From NCBI GenBank assembly GCA_031415015.1, contig JANOQT010000168.1:1-21974 (forward strand): DNA of 21,974 nucleotides. The letters are read 5' to 3'. Made by a program: the position numbers and the translations under genes. Below the pieces are notes generated by a model. It saw only the letters and a program-made list of their open reading frames with translations. It made no database searches and was not told where the DNA came from. Positions 21,213-21,974 of this stretch are shown piece after piece (the first letter of the stretch is position 1; the number at the start of each line of letters is the position of its first letter). Source of the DNA: JAUYQR01 sp031415015 (GTDB taxonomy: Bacteria > Pseudomonadota > Alphaproteobacteria > Rhodobacterales > Rhodobacteraceae).

Positions 21213-21974
21213 ATGATCCGCGAGCGCCTCTCCCTCTTCGACACCACCCTCCGGGACGGCCAGCAAACCCAAGGCGTCCAGTTCTCTGCCGCCGAGAAGG
21301 CCCAGATCGCCAAGGCTCTCGATACCCTCGGGGTGGATTACATCGAAGGCGGCTGGCCGGGGGCGAACCCCACCGACTCCGAGTTCTTTGCGGCCCCGCC
21401 GAAGACCCGCGCCACCCTGACCGCCTTCGGGATGACCAAACGGGTGGGCCGGTCGGCGGAAAACGATGACGTGCTGGCGGCGGTGCTGGACGCGGGCACC
21501 CCCGCCGTCTGCCTCGTCGGCAAGACGCATGAGTTTCACGTTACCACAGCGCTGAACGTCAGCCTTGATGAGAACCGCGAGGCCATCGCCGCCTCAATCC
21601 GCCACCTCGTCGCCAAGGGCCGCGAGGCGCTGTTTGATGCCGAGCATTTCTTCGACGGCTACCGCGCCAACCCCGGCTACGCCCTGTCCTGCCTGCAAGC
21701 CGCCCTGGATGCCGGGGCGCGGTGGGTCGTGCTGTGCGATACCAACGGCGGCACGTTGCCCACTGAGATCTCCCGCGTGGTGGCGGAGGTGGTGGCGGCG
21801 GGCATCCCCGGCGACCGGCTGGGCATCCATTGTCATGACGATACCGGGAACGCGGTGGCGAATTCGCTTGCCGCCGTTCTGGCCGGGGCGCGGCAAATTC
21901 AGGGGACGTTGAACGGGCTGGGGGAACGCTGCGGGAATGCGAACCTGACGACCCTGATCCCGACGCTGCTGCTG
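21213..21974 (+). CDS. cimA: Citramalate synthase, N-terminal part (3' end outside window)
   Basis: Condenses pyruvate and acetyl-CoA to (R)-citramalate, the first step of the threonine-independent route to isoleucine. The frame is open to the window end, giving the first 254 residues of a protein usually about 520-540 long. It shows the aldolase-type TIM-barrel signature LSLFDTTLRDGQQTQGVQFS at the start, YIEGGWPGANPTDSEFF, TAFGMTKRVGRSAENDDVLAAVL, AEHFFDGYRANPGYAL, WVVLCDTNGGTLP, and HCHDDTGNAVANSLAAVLAGA followed by QIQGTLNGLGERCGNANL. GGWPGANP and EHFFDGY favour the CimA type over isopropylmalate synthase. AGAGG lies seven bases before the ATG at 21213. The gene follows cysS after 106 bases that include a 20-bp palindrome. 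Confidence 0.93.
   Translation, partial: MIRERLSLFDTTLRDGQQTQGVQFSAAEKAQIAKALDTLGVDYIEGGWPGANPTDSEFFAAPPKTRATLTAFGMTKRVGRSAENDDVLAAVLDAGTPAVCLVGKTHEFHVTTALNVSLDENREAIAASIRHLVAKGREALFDAEHFFDGYRANPGYALSCLQAALDAGARWVVLCDTNGGTLPTEISRVVAEVVAAGIPGDRLGIHCHDDTGNAVANSLAAVLAGARQIQGTLNGLGERCGNANLTTLIPTLLL

Noticed and set aside
1..21974. tRNA, rRNA, CRISPR array, insertion sequence or prophage
   Set aside because: No cloverleaf, array of regular repeats, transposase or phage protein was recognised in any intergenic region or frame.

Overview
The window looks like chromosomal DNA from a high-G+C alphaproteobacterium, most likely of the Rhodobacteraceae. The evidence is G+C-rich codon use throughout, the family-level look of the proteins (fused PntA next to PntB, DUF3422, a Rhodobacter-type CysS followed by citramalate synthase) and short GGATGGGCA-type palindromes between genes. 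This assignment rests on family recognition, not on a database search. I saw no rRNA, tRNA, CRISPR array, insertion sequence or phage gene.

Layout. (1) 2-1323: the 3' end of a D-lyxose isomerase gene, a terminator that may act in both directions, and a convergent L,D-transpeptidase lipoprotein gene. (2) 1443-5668, minus strand: a compact run kynU > RidA-like > GNAT > GH5 glycosidase > kynA. It starts at a candidate promoter that shares bases with a 16-bp perfect palindrome. KynA and KynU are the first and third enzymes of tryptophan breakdown to anthranilate; no kynurenine formamidase is present. (3) 5801-9382, plus strand: a small isoprenylcysteine-methyltransferase-like membrane protein, then pntA-pntB, the proton-translocating transhydrogenase. 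(4) 9567-10850: a DUF3422 membrane protein whose stop overlaps the convergent end of the next operon. (5) 10847-16629, minus strand: a complete peptide-type ABC importer in the order ATPase, ATPase, binding protein, permease, permease. A perfect 28-bp palindrome sits between the binding protein and the first permease. (6) 16872-19352, plus strand: an ArgE-type M20 deacylase, divergent from the importer, then a short Hsp70 relative of the YegD type. (7) 19438-21974: a possible small leader frame, cysS, a 20-bp perfect palindrome, and the 5' part of cimA, cut by the window end.

How the parts fit. Most of the window is core and peripheral metabolism: tryptophan catabolism, NADPH supply, peptide import with possible cytoplasmic deacylation, cysteine tRNA charging and the citramalate route to isoleucine. 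The less expected signals are intergenic palindromes with clear positional logic (at the kynU promoter, after the ABC binding protein, after pntB, before argE and before cimA), a RidA-like protein lacking the family's key arginine inside a kyn operon that also carries a secreted glycosidase, and an A+T-richer stretch with unusual codons in the second half of cysS. I found no clear defence system or otherwise wholly new multi-gene system.
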